NCBI GenBank assembly: GCA_026874595.1
Contig: CM049309.1
Span: 68,678,926 to 68,742,925, forward strand
Direction: 5' to 3'
Source: Sipunculus nudus
Lineage: Eukaryota; Annelida; Sipuncula; Golfingiida; Sipunculidae
Length of the DNA stretch: 64,000 nt
How positions within the stretch are numbered: the first letter of the stretch is position 1; every line of letters begins with the position of its first letter. The translations under genes and the position numbers were made by a program. Positions 14,228 to 28,300 of the stretch are shown here, one piece after another. The notes under the pieces were generated by a model that did not search any database, was not told the DNA's origin, and saw only the letters and a program-made list of their open reading frames with translations.

Positions 14228-15786
14228 TATTCTGCATGTCACTAGTAATGAAAACTATACGTTCCTGTAAATATAACGAAAGTTATAAATGCATGGATGA
14301 ATACAGTGACATGTACAAATACATGTACATGCTTGACATGTTACTGGGACACGATTGAGGATGGGGATTCCCTTGTAAGAGCACGTTATGCGGAGGGGGG
14401 ATTCCGTGTATATGGAAAAGCTAAATTCAGCGCTTTTTTTCAGCGCACTGAAACGCGCGCGTTTACGCTCGCATGGAAAAGGGGCCTATATTATAAGTTC
14501 AAATTCGTGTAACGCTGCTAAAATTCATCAAATGCAAACCATTGAATAAACTTGAGAGGGCTTGCCTCTGGGATCATTTTCGAGATAGTATGGGTTAACG
14601 TACTGACGCAACTACACCATCGCATTAGCTCACAGGTTCACGAAAAATTATTACAGATGCATATTGAATGCAAAAATATAATTCAGATACATTTCACTAA
14701 TGGCAAAATCTTGAATAAAGTTGAGTATGGATACCAGTTATTTATAATCCAAGTACAGCCATCTTTATATACCCACAGAGAGCTATGTTAGGTAACCGTC
14801 TGAACAGGCCACAGGCTCAGGGAGAATGGCCCAAGACGTAGTTTGCTTAGGGCCTTGGGTACATAGGATGCCCGGCCGGTGAGCTATAATTCAAACGAAA
14901 CGTAACAACAAAGGCTGCGTGCACACCTCGCTGGCTGGTTTCAGTTCTGCAGACAACCAATACATGGCTAAGCTAACACAGTCATAATGTCATTATCGAA
15001 TCGGTCGATGATGCGAGAATGCAGAGGGAGCAATTAAAATTCGACCATAAACTGTCATCAAGTGGCGCTTGAAGCGCAGCTATGGGCGGAACCAGGATGC
15101 CTGTCGAGTGTTTGTTAATTGGCTTCTGGTTGGCTGCTTGTCTCATCATACGCACGTTTTTTTTTCAGCGGACAAAGAACCGCCATCTGGTGTCTAAATG
15201 TATCATAAACGGTCAATGCAGGCAGTGTGAAAATCAGTTGCTTCTTTAGAAGCGCAAGATTTCCGCTGCCTTAGGAGCGTAAGGAAACCGGGGAACACCA
15301 CCGACCTTGGACGGGAAACTACAACCCACTCTCATGGCCACATCGGGGATCGAACCCGGGTCACTAGCGGAGAAAGCCGAGCTGTTCACCCCTCGACTGT
15401 CAAGGCCCCATATATATGAAATGACTTGTATCATGAAATATATAATAATATATATAAAAAATATATAAAATATATAAAAATACATTATTACATTATAATT
15501 AATCTAATAGTCTTCCTTGCTAGGAAAACGATACCGCTTTGGGAGACGGAAAATGCTATACAGACCTTTGTAGGTATAGCAGTAAGTTGAACCAGGCCAA
15601 GAACACGGCAATAGCTCCACATTGCCACTGGAAATGTGTGGAAACATCCATCACGAATGGACTGATGAAGATGGCGCTGGTGGTGTACAGGATCCATTCC
15701 AGAATGTTGTTTGGATCCCTCAGGTACTTCACGCGCTGTGGGACGACAGAATATAGGGAACAAATTCTCCCTATATCTTAGTTACA

Positions 15787-15850
<64 letters not shown>

Positions 15851-16309
15851 CATTTATATATGTCAGTCCGATACTAGACCAAGAATGCATGGCCTCAGTG
15901 TTTTTTGTATAATGCAGCGGCCTAGCATGGTCAACTCCGATACTAGAATGCTATATCGTTGAAAACCAGGCATTGGAACACTGCGTTGCCACTTTCGAAC
16001 GAAAAACTCCAAATTTACCAGGAATTTAATCAGACATTAAATGAAATGACTTAAGAGAAGGGGAGGCATAAGTATATCAGTCACCACAGTTACGAGAACT
16101 TATTATACTACTTATGACTATTACCAAAGAAATTATTTCTTGTTATAAACAGTCTATTGTGTACAATAAGAAACAATAACACGTGTAACATACCTGTTGG
16201 ACCATCTGAAGTAGTTCCTTCAGGATATTTAAGAAGCAGAACGCCATGATTATGATCACGAGAATTTTATGCCATGACTTCAACTACAAAATATAAATAA
16301 ACACATATA

Positions 16310-16348
<39 letters not shown>

Positions 16349-19300
16349 AGTGTGTATTCCCTGCAAGTAATTTTGCTATTAGAAGGTTAAGTTATAATTT
16401 TAATAAATTGGCGAAAGGATTACAGTTGGGAACTCACCATGTGGAATTTGCCATCTGTGTAGATTGTCTTGTTCACGTGGATGTAGTCATCGTGATGGGT
16501 GGCCGGAAATGTCGTCACAAAGGTCGTCAGTGAGATCAAAAAGGTCAAGTAGATGACAATGTTAAACATGTAGAACCAGAAGCCGTACGCCTTCCTGTTG
16601 AAATAATGTTTAAAATGTTATAAACATCAATCATAATAATCATTCATTATTGTTATACATTAACTAGCAATATGGTAAGATTTTAGCATAGAAATTATAA
16701 ATGTATTAAAGGGACCTTATCACGTACAAAGCATGCTGAATTAACACGAAAATAGCGTCTTCTCTTTGAAATAATCTAGTACCTGCCAAAATAATATATT
16801 TGTACCATGGGTTTTTACTCCTGTACACGAATGTTAAAAAAAGGAAGACAGGGCTTGATCATTGGTGCTTACATACACAAAGATCGAATGCCACGTGCGT
16901 TTTCCTGTTTTTTTTTCAGGCTTTAAACCGATGTTTGTCAAGTGTGAACGCTCAAGTTTGGACTACTCCCTTTTTTGGGGTCTGTCGCGCATGCGCAAAA
17001 TCGGTCCTCCGGTCACGCGGCATTTTTAAGGTAGAAAGATACATATGGACCGTGTTTACTCACACACAGAGCCACAACAAGGTATTAAGCAGCTGAAGGG
17101 GAGGTACTGGGACCGTGTGCTGGGATGGTTTTGCTTGAAAATGTTTGTACATAACAAAACTGAACTAAAAGTTTGAAGGAATGTTGCTCCTGATTATGTC
17201 CTTTATGGTCGAAAGGAGAAACGGTATGTGTAATACTGACCAAATGCGTACTACTATTGTGTAGTCGTATCCTTTAGGTTCTAGCTTTTTACCCGAGATG
17301 TAAGCAATAACACAACAGCAGAACTTTTGTTGAACATACAAACGTTATAACATGCTGGAGTAATTTCAAGATTATACATATTAATATTCACACTATGTCA
17401 CTTACATGTGTCATTAAGATACAGTCTGGGCCAAATGTCACAATAGTCTTCGGAAAAGTTCCGAAGCAACTAGCGCCAGGTAAAATATGATAATTCAGAA
17501 TAAAAGTGTTCATCATTACGGTTTTCCTTATAAATTGAATAGAATTTATAACACGCATTTTTTGGTATAACACAGTTGTATATTAATGGTAACTGTGCCG
17601 TTAACACGTCTAATTTTCTAGCCTTTATGGTAGTGCGCAGCGCTCTCCAGCTTTAGAGGTAGAGAACGCGGTGGTCGTTCTGGCGTGGTTGCATCAGGCA
17701 GGTCGTCGCCCGTGTGCGCAGTTTGGGTGTAGCCTGGACTCCGCCACAGCGTGAGTGTTTATATCTTGTATGCGTAGTTTTGTGTATTTTTGTGTCTTTA
17801 ACTGAATGGTGCTTGTGTTTTCTGTGAGATGGTCCCTTAAGAACGCATTCGGTCTTGTGTGGATGCTGGCTATGAGTATCACGTGAAGTTAACACCCAGT
17901 TCACAATTCGTGGCTCGAAGTTTCCTCTTTATACCAAAACATAGTTGCGCTCCGGTACCCTTCATATATAAACGCCGTACACTTTATTATATTAGCGATC
18001 CATGGAGTATTCCTTTGATATATTACTTCTATTGTACTATAGTCATTATGTCTTGTTATAACTCAGTGAGAGACATACAGGTTTACAGCGAATATATGTG
18101 ACATATCTGTCTCTTAACTTATTAAGGTTTTCATAGTAACTATATCCAGAGCACAGTATTTATCTTCGGTTTTAAAATTTAACATGCTGGAACTATACGT
18201 ATCATGTAGTGTATATGATAATTGTCATATCTAGTAAGTCTGTTTCTCAGTAGTGAGCATTTCTTTATTTCTTTTTTGTAGTTTTTTACCTCCACACACA
18301 GACACGATTCAGCATGACGACATTGTGTTCCAATCACATCACATCCCACCTGTACATGCAACTTGTCACAGATGAGATCAGAACTTGGTTCTGTCCGGTG
18401 TATATGGGAGCAATAAAGTGTTAAGGTTAACTGACTGTATTCTCGTTGTTCAATGAAGAAGGCAGTACAGTAAAAAAGCTGTTAGCGCTACTTAACGGCA
18501 CCGGACATTGTCATTTCTCAAGTGCACACTGCCAACGAGTAGCGTGGAGTCCAGGGACATTTTGCTAACTGCAACAATACAAACATGTCCGACATCGGCC
18601 AACCAGTAGACTCACAATCGGACAGGCCTGTCAGGCGTCGAACACTTACCCCGAAGGCCTCAGAAAAGTTTCAAGCAGAAAGACAGTCATTTGTGGACAA
18701 AATAGATAATTCATGGAGAGCTGTTGAGCAGGAACTAACAGCTTTGAGTGTTGCCCCTGGTGACATTGAAGTTATAGAGACACTTCTTGCAACGCTGCGA
18801 CAGAATTACGCTGCTTTTCAGAAAACTGCAAGGGAATTTAATTCCTTCTTGATAAAAACTGGCACTGATGAAAGTGAGACCATACGTACAACACATGATG
18901 AACTTTGCCTCATGTACCACGGTCAAGTGCAAAGTGCAACTAGAGAGGCTGAAACTCGTATCGCAGCATTAACAGAAATTCAATCGGTATCAAGTCGCTC
19001 AAAAAAGTCCTCTAAATCAAAGAAGTCGAGTAGTTCACGAGTGTCAAGCGCATACCTTGCACAAAAAAAAAGGCACAGGCGCAATCAGCCAGAGTCCGTG
19101 CAAAGTTTGCTGCTAAAGAAACGGAATTAGAAATGCAAAAAGCACAACTGGAAGCAAGAATAAAGCTTATTCAACAGGAGAAAGAAGCTGCCGCTGCTGA
19201 AGCAGAACTGGACGGCTTAGAATCGAACTGTGGCACAACTCTCAGTGATAATGCAGACACACCTGCTGCGGTAATTGATGTCCCAGTTTCTGATCCCATT

Positions 19301-22300
19301 GAACGTACTCAAGACTACGTTGAGAATCATCCGGCACCAAGTGTCAGACCTGTTAGCCCCGCTCATAGTAGTGACCCGGCAGTTACTGACTTTACTAGAT
19401 TCATGCTTCTAAAGGAGCTCGTCACGTCTAGACTTTCTAAGTTTGACGAATATCCCGGACATTACAAGGCATGGAAAGGTACTTTCATGGACGTGGTAAA
19501 TTCATTGGATGTGTCGGCAAGTGAGCAAATAGATTTGTTAATAAAATGGCTCGGGCCAGAATCGTCAAAATATGCTCGGAGTTTGAAATCTGTCTGTATA
19601 AATGATGCCGTCAGCGGTCTGCAAAACATCTGGCACCGGCTGGACAAAAGGTATGGATCTCGTATGGATCTCCTGAGATCATTGAACATCTGTTATTAAA
19701 TAAAATCGAACATTTTCCTGAACTGACTAATAAGGACCATCAGAAACTGTGGGAGTTGGCTGATCTGCTTACTGAAATAGAGGCAGCCAAAAGAAACCCA
19801 GAACTCAAAGGACTCTGTGTTTATGATACGGCCAATGGTATGAGGCCTGTGATTGAAAAACTGCCATACACTATCCAAGAGAAATGGATAAGCCTCGCCT
19901 CAAGGCATAAGAAACAGTATAATGTAACGTTTCCACCTTTTGGTGTTTTTGCAGACTTCATTCGTGACATTGCTGACACTAGAAATGACCCATCGTTTAT
20001 GTTTCTCTCTAACGGGAGTGGAGCTCACAAAGACAAACGGTCTGCTCTAAGCAGTAATATGAGGAAGACTCAACATGTTGTTTGTGTAAACAAAACAGAG
20101 CTACCTGATTCAGCGATTCCTCGGTGCCCTCTACATAAAACCGGTCATCGGTTAAATGATTGCAAAGGTTTCCGTAGCAAACCTCTAAACGAACGCAAAC
20201 AATTCCTGAAGGAAAAGGGTTTGTGCTTTCGCTGCTGCGACACTACAGAACATATGTCACGAGAATGTAAAGTAAAAATTAAATGCTCAATATGTAACAG
20301 CGACACTCATCCTTCAGCATTACACATTGAGAGCAAACCGACTCTGCAGTCGCATGGCGGGGAGCCTGATCATGGTGATAGTCGACAGAAAGCTTCCACA
20401 GATCCACCCACATCGGTTACGTCAAACTGCCTTGAGATCTGTTCAGAATGGCCTTATGGAAGGTCCTGCGCTAAGATTGTCCAGGTGAATGTATATGCTA
20501 AAGGTAATTCAGATAAAACAGTGCCAATGTATGCTATATTGGATGATCAGAGTAACCGATCACTCGCCTCTGCTGAATTCTTCGATCTCTTCGATGTTCA
20601 GTCCGAAAATGTGCCTTACAGTCTCCATACCTGTGGGGGCTCAGTTGATGCTATGGGTAGGAGAGCCAGCGGCTATATTGTAGAATCTGCAGATGGAGCA
20701 ACATCCATTGAAATGCCTTCTATTATAGAATGTGATAGAATCCCTAACAATAGGAATGAAATTCCTACGCCTGAGGCAGCCAGGTGCCACACACACTTGA
20801 AACCTATTGCAGACTTTATCCCAGAAAGAAATGATGACGCTGAGATCTTGCTACTCATAGGCAGGGATGTGCCAGAAGCACATCATGTTCACGAACAGTG
20901 CTTAGGTCCAGGGAATGCACCTTTTGCACAGAAACTGTCATTAGGGTGGGCTTTGATTGGTGAGATGTGTCTTGGCAAGATTCATAACACCGATTCGGTT
21001 AATGTATACAGAACCAATATTACTGGCAGTAATCGCCCGTCGCTATTTCCACCATGCCCAAGTCTTTTCAACGTCAAGGAAAAGTCAGCAATGAGTGACA
21101 ATTGGTGTGAACCCTCGGATAACCTTGGTGATACAGTAATCGCCCGTCGCTATTTCCACCATGCCCAAGTCTTTTCAACGTCAAGGAAAAGTCAGCAATG
21201 AGTGACAATTGGTGTGAACCCTCGGATAACCTTGGTGATACAGTGTTTAAGCGTACCAAAGATGATGAAGCCATTGGTATGTCAGTTGAAGACAAATTAT
21301 TTCTTGAAATGATGGACAAAGAGTTCACCAGAAGCCCTTCAGGCAGTTGGGTAGCACCATTACCATTTCGCAGTGGTAGATGTCAGCTTCCTAATAACAA
21401 AGCACAGGCAGCAAACCGTGCCAAAACACTGGATCGAAGTTTGAAAAGAGATCCTACAAAGAGAGAACATTTTACTTCCTTCATGCAAACAGTCATTTGC
21501 AGTGGCCATGCAGAATTGGCTCCTTCTATAAACAGCGGAGAGTGTTGGTACTTGCCTATCTTTGGGGTGTATCATCCCAGGAAACCTGATCATATCAGGG
21601 CAGTATTTGACTCATCAGCGAAACATGAAGGTATTTCCTTGAACGACGTTTTGCTATCGGGACCTGACTTGACTAATAACTTACTGGGAATAATGCTGAG
21701 GTTCAGGAAGGAAAAGTTTGCTGTAACAGCCGACATACAGCAAATGTTTTACGGATTTATGGTCAAAGAAGACCACAAGGATTTTCTAAGATTCATGTGG
21801 TACAGGGACAATGACCCAAGCAAAGAACTCACAGAGTACAGGATGTGTGTACACGTTTTTGGCAACAGACCATCGCCTGCTGTTGCAACATATGGTCTGA
21901 GACGTATCGCAGAGAACAGCATAGAGGCTTTTGGTTCTGATGTGCGTGATTTTGTGAATCGTAACTTTTACGTTGACGACGGTCTTATCTCTTTGCCTAC
22001 AGAAGAGCAAGCAGTGGATTTAATGAGAAGGACACAAGAAGCTCTAAAGCATGAAGGAAATCTTAGGTTACACAAAATAGCTTCGAACAGTGAGGCTGTA
22101 ATGAAATCTTTCTCTACAGATGATCTAGCTAAAAACCTAAAGGACTTTGATCTAAAGAGAGGTGATTTGCCTCTACAACGCAGTCTGGGATTAATCTGGG
22201 ACTTGAGCTCAGACATGTTCAAATATCAAGTCGAATCTGAACAAAAACCTTACACACGCCGTGGGGTTCTCTCCACAGTGAACAGTTTGTTTGACCCTAT

Positions 22301-25300
22301 CGGTTTCCTAGCCCCCATCACCGTTCAGGGCAAATTAATACTGCGGGAGCTGATGGCAGATGTGTCAGATTGGGACCAACCATTACCGCTCCAGTATCAA
22401 TCGGTTTGGCAGAACTGGAGAGACTCACTGGATTCTCTCAAAACTGTAGAAATCCCACGTATGTACATTCCGGAAAGCATCAGTTCGTCAGCTAAAAGAG
22501 AACTGCACATCTTCTCGGATGCCTCCGAGAAGGCAATTGCAGCAGTGGCCTACCTGAGAACAACTACAGTTGATGATAGAGTTCATGTTGGCTTTGTCAT
22601 GGGAAAGTCAAAGGTTGCTCCTAAACATGGACATACAATCCCGAGATTAGAGTTATGTGCTGCAGTACTTGCGGTTGTGATCTCTGAAACCATAAGTGCT
22701 AACATGGACATAGACATCGATCTTTTTCGGTTTTACACCGACAGCAAAGTAGTACTTGGATATATACATAACCAAAAGAGAAGGTTCTACACCTACGTGA
22801 CTAACAGAATCGACAGGATTCGAAGATCTACAGAACCCAGACAATGGTCGTATGTACACACCGATAGCAATCCTGCTGACTGTGCTACAAGGTCAGCTCC
22901 AGTCTCGGAGTTGATAAAAAGTAGATGGCTTCGTGGTCCAAGATTCCTTCTATCAGATAAAATCGAGGCCAGCGACGAGTTCTTCTCCTTAGAGGACCCC
23001 GATAAGGATAATGAAATCAGACCCTGTGTGAATGTCTTCAAGACGTATGTCAAGAAGGGACTAGGCTCCCATCGCTTTGGGAGGTTTTCAACCTGGAAAG
23101 CCTTAGTGGAAACTTTCGCCCGCTTGATACACATTGCTTCGTCCTATCACGAAACAAATCACAGTAAAGGGTGGCACATGTGCCAGGACTTCAAAACTGT
23201 GAAGAACTTCACCAGTGCTGAACGGTTCATTATAAGAGTGGTACAACACGAATTGATGATTCCGAGCTGAAATGCCTGTCTGAGGATAAACAACTGTCTA
23301 AACGCAGTAAAATCTTGTCTTTGAAACCAGTCATTGATGAGAACAACATGCTTCGAGTGGGTGGCCGACTCAACAGGGCCGAAGTGAACACATTTGAAAG
23401 GAATCCTCTTATCATTCCTGCTGCTCATCATGTTGCTACGCTGTTGGTCCGTCATTACCATGAACGGATAAAGCACCAGGGAAGACACTTCACTGAAGGA
23501 GCCATTCGGGCAGCAGGACTTTGGATTGTGGGTGGCAAACGTCTGATCTCGTCAGTGCTCAGCAAGTGCGTCAAGTGTCGTAAACTTCGCCGAAAGCCCG
23601 AATCACAACTCATGAGTGATCTTCCTGCTGATCGTCTCATACCTGGTCCTCCTTTCACTAATGTAGGTGTTGACACCTTTGGCCCTTGGTCTATAGTAGC
23701 ACGGCGCACCAGAGGTGGGGTCGCTCACAGCAAACGCTGGGCCGTTATATTCACTTGCCTCACGATCAGAGCGGTGCACATCGAAGTTGTTGAGGATTTA
23801 AGTTCGGTAGCGTTCATAAATGCCTTACGCAGGTTCATTGCCATACGAGGCAACGTAAAGCAACTGCGATCTGACCGCGGGACTAATTTTGTCGGTTCCA
23901 CTGACGATCTCAAGATCAACGCCATCAATGTAGAGGATGGACCTATGCAAAACTTTCTGTATGACAGCGGCGTTGTGTGGGTTTTCAATCCACCCCACTC
24001 CTCTCATATGGGAGGGACTTGGGAGAGGATGATTGGTGTAACTCGTCGCATTCTAGATTCCATACTAAGTGACATGAATTCAAAGAATCTTACGCATGAT
24101 GTACTAAGTACGCTGATGCATGAAATATCTGCTATTATTAATGCCAGACCCATCACTCAGTCCTCAAATGTTGCTAACTCAGAAATGTGATGAAGCCGCT
24201 GTATCCCTTGAAAATTTCGATATGAAGGACATATACAGATCCCAGTGGAAATTGGTTCAGATGTTAGCGGACCGATTTTGGAAACGTTTGAGAAATGAGT
24301 ATCTCCACACTTTGCAAACCAGACGCAAGTGGCAAACGACCCAAAGAGACGTGAAGGAAGGTGATGTTGTCCTACTCAGAGACAAGAACATTCCTAGAAA
24401 CGACTGGTCAGTGGGGTTAGTTGAGAACGCGATTCCTAGCAAGGACAGCCGAGTGCGCAAGGCAGAAATCCGTGTAGTTAAGGATGGCAAAACTACGGTC
24501 TACACGAGACCGATAAATGACTTAGTTGTTTTGCTCGAACATTGTGATGTTTAGTACTTTGACATTCTTTCATTATTATATTGTTAAATGTTAGTAATTT
24601 ATTATTGATATGTTGTGATATCATTGATATCAGACGGGGAGTGTGCCGTTAACACGTCTAATTTTCTAGCCTTTATGGTAGTGCGCAGCGCTCTCCAGCT
24701 TTAGAGGTAGAGAACGCGGTGGTCGTTCTGGCGTGGTTGCATCAGGCAGGTCGTCGCCCGTGTGCGCAGTTTGGGTGTAGCCTGGACTCCGCCACAGCGT
24801 GAGTGTTTATATCTTGTATGCGTAGTTTTGTGTATTTTTGTGTCTTTAACTGAATGGTGCTTGTGTTTTCTGTGAGATGGTCCCTTAAGAACGCATTCGG
24901 TCTTGTGTGGATGCTGGCTATGAGTATCACGTTAGGTTAACACCCAGTTCACAATTCGTGGCTCGAAGTTTCCTCTTTATACCAAAACATAGTTGCGCTC
25001 CGGTACCCTTCATATATAAACGCCGTACACTTTATTATATTAGCGATCCATGGAGTATTCCTTTGATATATTACTTCTATTGTACTATAGTCATTATGTC
25101 TTGTTATAACTCAGTGAGAGACATACAGGTTTACAGCGAATATATGTGACATATCTGTCTCTTAACTTATTAAGGTTTTCATAGTAACTATATCCAGAGC
25201 ACAGTATTTATCTTCGGTTTTAATATTTAACATGCTGGAACTATACGTATCATGTAGTGTATATGATAATTGTCATATCTAGTAAGTTTGTTTCTCAGTA

Positions 25301-28300
25301 GTGAGCATTTCTTTATTTCTTTTTTGTAGTTTTTTACCTCCACACACAGACACGATTCAGCATGACGACATTGTGTTCCAATCACATCACATCCCACCTG
25401 TACATGCAACTTGTCACAGATGAGATCAGAACTTGGTTCTGTCCGGTGTATATGGGAGCAATAAAGTGTTAAGGTTAACTGACTGTATTCTCGTTGTTCA
25501 ATGAAGAAGGCAGTACAGTAACTGACATCTACTGAATGTCGATGGATGATAAGAATAAAACTTTTAGGTAGTGTTATCTCCTGTGGAATTTAAGTGGTAT
25601 ATGTACAGTGGTCTCTAAAGTTAAAACGTTACAGCAAATCGCTGAGGTCCGAAAGAGGTACCACCATATTTTCATGAAAACTGATGTGATTTGAACCGGG
25701 GACAGGCCATCATGACCAGAGTGAAACCGGTGGCCAAACTTCATACCCCTACGTGTGAGAAAGGTGTTTTTCTTCAGTGGGAAAAACTTACCACTTCATC
25801 CGGAGATACTCTGCACACAATGGATGCGTCAAACAATCCACTCTTCCATATTTCACCATTCTCTGAAATTGTTCAGATATTACTCTATCTAACATTTAAA
25901 CAAAAGACGCATTTCAACGTTTTCGATCAAGCGCTTGTTGAAGAAAAGGTAACAAATATACATGGGTCAGCTGTGTCTTTCGAGTTAAGTTTAACTGGAG
26001 ATCACGGACAAAATTTAGTAATTTATCCCTAACACTCAATATCCTGCAGCAGAAGATCCTAAGTTTGAAAGATAATTAAATTTCAAATTCTCAATGTTGG
26101 TATTTTATTTAAGAAAAAAAGAAAAAACTTATAAAAATTTTCATTTCATAAAAAAAAAGAAACGAAAGAATATCAGATTTATAAAAAAGTAATGCTGTAC
26201 TTCCATCTTCAGTATGAATTTCAATTAAACAGATCTAAGCTACATTTTTAATACTTTTAAAGTGCAAAACTGTTTTTGTTTCCGGTTTGAGACATAATCA
26301 TATTACAAATACATGATATAACAGAGCGGATCCAGAGGGAATTCTGGGGTTTAACCCCCTCAGATATAATTACATTTCTGTAGAGTTTGCCCCAAATTTT
26401 TCAGGCTAACCCACCAACTACCATTCCAGTAGTGGTGAATCTTTTGTATTGATTTAAAGGTCCTCACTGTTAAAGGTAAATCATTTACTCAGAAAAATCC
26501 TGGGTCCACCCCTGACACAAAAGCAGAAGGAATACGTATGTTATATATAGTTACATTCAGTGCAAGGAGTGGTTCATAATCCTGGCCGGCTTCACGAAGC
26601 TTTCTGACTTTTTCCAACGAGAGCTGCAAGAGGCTGAAGTCGTAGGTATACTGAAAGCAAGAAATTATACATACGCATATATAAATGAATGCAGGTTTGT
26701 GCATCAAGTTTTCGTTTGATCCAATTAACGCCTTAATATAAGTAATTAGGTGACTTGACTTTTCATAAGCGAGACCATCTTGTGATAGATATGCATAAGT
26801 GATGTGGAACTTACCGTTGAATAGGATATATATTTATAGAAAGACGTATTCTGAAATAATGAATTTCCCTTAACTGCATATTTTCACATAGGAAACTGAA
26901 CAAAAAACTAACGTCAGAAAAAAATAAATTGAAAACCTTACAACGCCAGATATGTTTCAACATGCCTGCCCATAGGTTATGTTAAGTTCCCCTGAATGTT
27001 TGTATATAACATTATCATATCCATTATCATATGCAGTTTATTTAGGAAGCTGAGTAAACCTGGCCTTCATGTTTCTCTATTCATTATGATTGATACGTCA
27101 ATTAAAATACAGCCTCGCTTCTTTTCTATTCTTCACAAACAGTATATGTGTAAAAAGCAATCGATTTGCAGACCATGAAAAACATAATGGTTTCACCATA
27201 TCTCAGCATGACTTATAAATATTCAATAATGTTTTATAGTGAAACTTTAATCTTAGGTGTGTTTAAAATAATAGTGATTAGTTACATTCAGTTAAAACAC
27301 TATGAATTCAAAAGTGACAAGTTAAACCCCGGAAAATGAAAGATGACTTACACAATAATCCGGGGACTTTGGGTCGTCATTCGATGGGTAACGGAGACGA
27401 TCCAGCACCATCTGAAACGGAAATTACATCATGGCATGTCTCTCTTCTCTAATGTCTCTATGCCTCTAATAGTGTAATGGATTCGTTCGAAATTTTTTAA
27501 ACAAATGTGTAGTTTTATAACATAGCCTTCAATCCATTTACAGTATATAAATAATGAATCTGAGATATATAGTAGAAGCACATCAACGTAAATTCATGGT
27601 TGTATCAAGGAGTTTACAGGGATGGAGTATCAAGTGAGAGTCTGGCCGTGTCGGATGTTGCTGACGGGGGTCATAAAACTCGCTGCTCTTAGGCACAAAG
27701 AGATGCCGCTGATAAGCCCGGTGCTAATTGATACAGCGCGAGAGACCCCCCTTCGGCGTGACTTCGGAACAGCTCGTTATAGTACCGGTATTTTTTATAA
27801 ATATTGTGACAAGGATGAGTAAGTTTCTCCCCAATTTTATCTCCGGTAGTTTTTAATATAAATTTTTATACAATCATAAGTTTGAACACCTTATTTTCAT
27901 ATATGTGGGAAACGTGTGTGAAGCTGTCGTTGCTAATGACGCCCGAACTATAGCTTGGCGGCTGCGGTAAATATGGGCGATAATACGAGTACAACGCCGT
28001 CAGTGCTCACTGTTATCCATCAAAATGAAAGTCATCCGTTCATAAGCGTCAAAATTTTTTTATCGACGGAATACTATTATAACATGGCTAATTATTAATA
28101 TAAGTCAGAAGTGTGGGAACTGATGGAATTTTTTTATAATTCCGAAGTTATTCAGGGAAAGTAAGGTTTACACTGACCAGTCGTCCGTCATGAATCACGG
28201 CAGAAGTTGATGTAGAGTGACCGCATCTATCCTAAAATCGATCAAGTGATTCCTCAACACGAGACCTCTCTAGATATATTTGTTGCGCATAATTCTTGAC

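Larger units (their letters stand above)
17594..25517 (+). mobile_element. BEL/Pao LTR retrotransposon, complete but frame-broken, antisense in a TRPA1-like intron
   Basis: 7,924-bp element with 876-bp direct LTRs starting TGT and ending ACA, flanked by the perfect 5-bp duplication GTAAC (17,589-17,593 and 25,518-25,522). Domains run gag, zinc knuckles, aspartic protease, reverse transcriptase, RNase H, integrase with its C-terminal domain: the BEL/Pao order. About four LTR mismatches indicate a recent insertion. Five frame breaks (19,063-19,071; 19,651-19,672; 21,027-21,240; near 23,250; near 24,157) make this copy non-autonomous unless the first is programmed. I see no TGG-initiated primer-binding site right after the 5' LTR. 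Confidence 0.96.

Noticed and set aside
15340..15380. A real tRNA gene at the GGGTTCGATCCCC B box
   Set aside because: No acceptor-stem pairing or anticodon arm; the series of flanking motifs repeats at 40.0 kb, so it is a SINE head.
17653..18361. Open frames repeated exactly at 24,742-25,409
   Set aside because: They lie in the two LTRs of the retrotransposon and are not genes.
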